Positions 5,729 to 6,598 of a DNA stretch of 6,598 nt are shown piece after piece. The position numbers and the translations under genes were made by a program. The stretch comes from Anaerolineaceae bacterium 46_22 (GTDB lineage: Bacteria > Chloroflexota > Anaerolineae > Anaerolineales > Anaerolineaceae), in the NCBI GenBank assembly GCA_001508595.1, contig LGHA01000069.1, forward strand, positions 1-6,598. The letters run 5' to 3'. How positions within the stretch are numbered: position 1 is the first letter of the stretch; every line of letters starts with the position of its first letter. The notes under the pieces are model-generated. The model saw nothing but the letters and a program-made list of their open reading frames with translations. It did not search any database and was not told the DNA's origin.

Positions 5729-6598
5729 GAAGCGATATTTTCGGAGACGGTTAAAACGAATGAGCCTGCTCATTGGCGTGGCTTTAATCCTGTCTGTGTT
5801 AATTTGTGGCAATTTTGTTTATCCTGTGTTGGCACCAGCTTCCAGCCAGGGGATTAGCTTCAGTCAGTCAAGTACTGCCACACTTATAGCCCCCACAACC
5901 GGAAAAGAATTTGAGAGCTCCCTTTCTGCATCGGTGGATATGCTCCCAACCAGAACACCATTACCGCTGCCAACTGAAGGCCAGATTGTTCCTGCAGGTG
6001 ATGACACCCATATTTTGTACTATACCATTGCAGGTGACAGCTTGCCCGTTGTGAGCCTTCGGTTTGGCGTCGATATGGCTTCGATCACATCCCCAGACAG
6101 CATTGACCCCAAAGGCCTGCTTTCACCTGATCACCTATTAATCATTCCCAATCGTTTGGAGATAACAAGTTCAAGAACAAAACTATTGCCGGATAGTGAG
6201 ATCACATATTCACCTTCAACCATCGACTTTGACACGGTTGCTTTTGTTGAGGCTGCAGGTGGTTATCTATCAACGTATAGCGAATACTTAATGACAACAG
6301 GCTGGACAACTGGTGCAGAAATTATTGATCGGATTTCACTTGAGTACTCAGTAAATCCGAGATTATTATTGGCTTTTTTAGAGTTTCAATCCGGATGGGT
6401 TTACGGACAACCTCAAGATGACGTTTCGACCATTTATCCGATGGGCAATGAGGATTACAAAAAAGAGGGTTTATATCTGCAAGCTGCCTGGTTTGCCAGT
6501 ACGGTTATGGATGGTTATTATGGCTGGCGTGAGGGAAGGCAGTTAGTGATCAATTTTCAAGATGGCCAGACTTTAAGATTGGCGCCGCAGCTCAATGC
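5694..6598 (+). CDS. Exported LysM-like / transglycosylase-like protein, paralogue of preceding gene (3' partial)
   Basis: An open frame runs from ATG 5694 to the window end: 301 codons seen, incomplete at the 3' side. The N-terminus is strongly basic (RKRYFRRRLKR, 12-22), followed by a hydrophobic segment (about 24-46) and a possible signal peptidase site after APA (47-49). C38 is not in a lipobox, so unlike its two operon partners it is not a typical lipoprotein. A Thr/Pro stretch at 85-94 precedes a diverged LysM-like region at about 107-153 (YYTIAGDSL, LRFGVD, LLIIPN). The helical domain then matches the preceding protein (LPDSE at 165-169, GAEI at 207-210, LEYSVNPRLLLAFLEFQSGW at 216-235), with Q232 again where lytic transglycosylases have Glu. 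Whether an M23 domain follows is not visible. ATG 5694 is chosen for its GGAGG; ATG 5760 (residue 23) remains possible. Relation to the preceding gene is clear, and tandem duplication is the likely origin. Confidence 0.85.
   Translation, partial: MGDRPSTPSSARKRYFRRRLKRMSLLIGVALILSVLICGNFVYPVLAPASSQGISFSQSSTATLIAPTTGKEFESSLSASVDMLPTRTPLPLPTEGQIVPAGDDTHILYYTIAGDSLPVVSLRFGVDMASITSPDSIDPKGLLSPDHLLIIPNRLEITSSRTKLLPDSEITYSPSTIDFDTVAFVEAAGGYLSTYSEYLMTTGWTTGAEIIDRISLEYSVNPRLLLAFLEFQSGWVYGQPQDDVSTIYPMGNEDYKKEGLYLQAAWFASTVMDGYYGWREGRQLVINFQDGQTLRLAPQLN

Overview
The window looks like a chromosomal segment of an anaerobic, cell-envelope-rich bacterium, most probably Chloroflexota of class Anaerolineae. 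This rests on style rather than on a marker gene: secreted lipoproteins with long Pro/Thr-rich linkers behind the lipidated Cys, LysM plus LasA-type M23 proteins with a helical middle domain, a multihaem c-type cytochrome, and moderate base composition. There is no rRNA, tRNA, mobile element or CRISPR array, and nothing points to recent transfer.

Left part (1-1778): a short leader precedes a + strand unit. It consists of a membrane ferric-reductase/NOX-type flavocytochrome (173-1489) and, 13 bases later, an uncatalogued 34-residue single-span membrane peptide (1503-1607) with its own good ribosome binding site. A strong intrinsic terminator (1629-1659) ends the unit. A second hairpin with A and T tracts on its two sides (1729-1762) terminates the convergent cytochrome gene and probably works in both directions.

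Middle (1779-3041): a minus-strand gene encodes a membrane-anchored pentahaem cytochrome c with Ca-binding-type loops. Its promoter region is shared with the divergent + strand operon. That region holds an 18-base inverted repeat (2972-2989) and a perfect TATAAT (3003-3008).

Right part (3042-6598): three tightly coupled + strand genes form a cell-wall cassette. They are a lipoprotein with a CE4/NodB-like deacetylase domain, a lipoprotein combining LysM, a lytic-transglycosylase-like helical domain and a LasA-type M23 peptidase, and a paralogue of the latter that runs off the window. The junctions overlap by 4 and about 35 bases, which suggests translational coupling. Deacetylation of cell-wall glycan, wall binding by LysM and peptide cross-link cleavage would fit one envelope-remodelling job. 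The two paralogues share a helical domain in which Gln sits where lytic transglycosylases keep the catalytic Glu, so this domain may bind glycan rather than cut it.

The most interesting points are the tandem pseudo-transglycosylase paralogues in a coupled wall-remodelling operon, the 34-residue membrane peptide linked to the flavocytochrome, the five-haem cytochrome with calcium loops, and the atypical catalytic motif of the deacetylase. None is proof of a new system.
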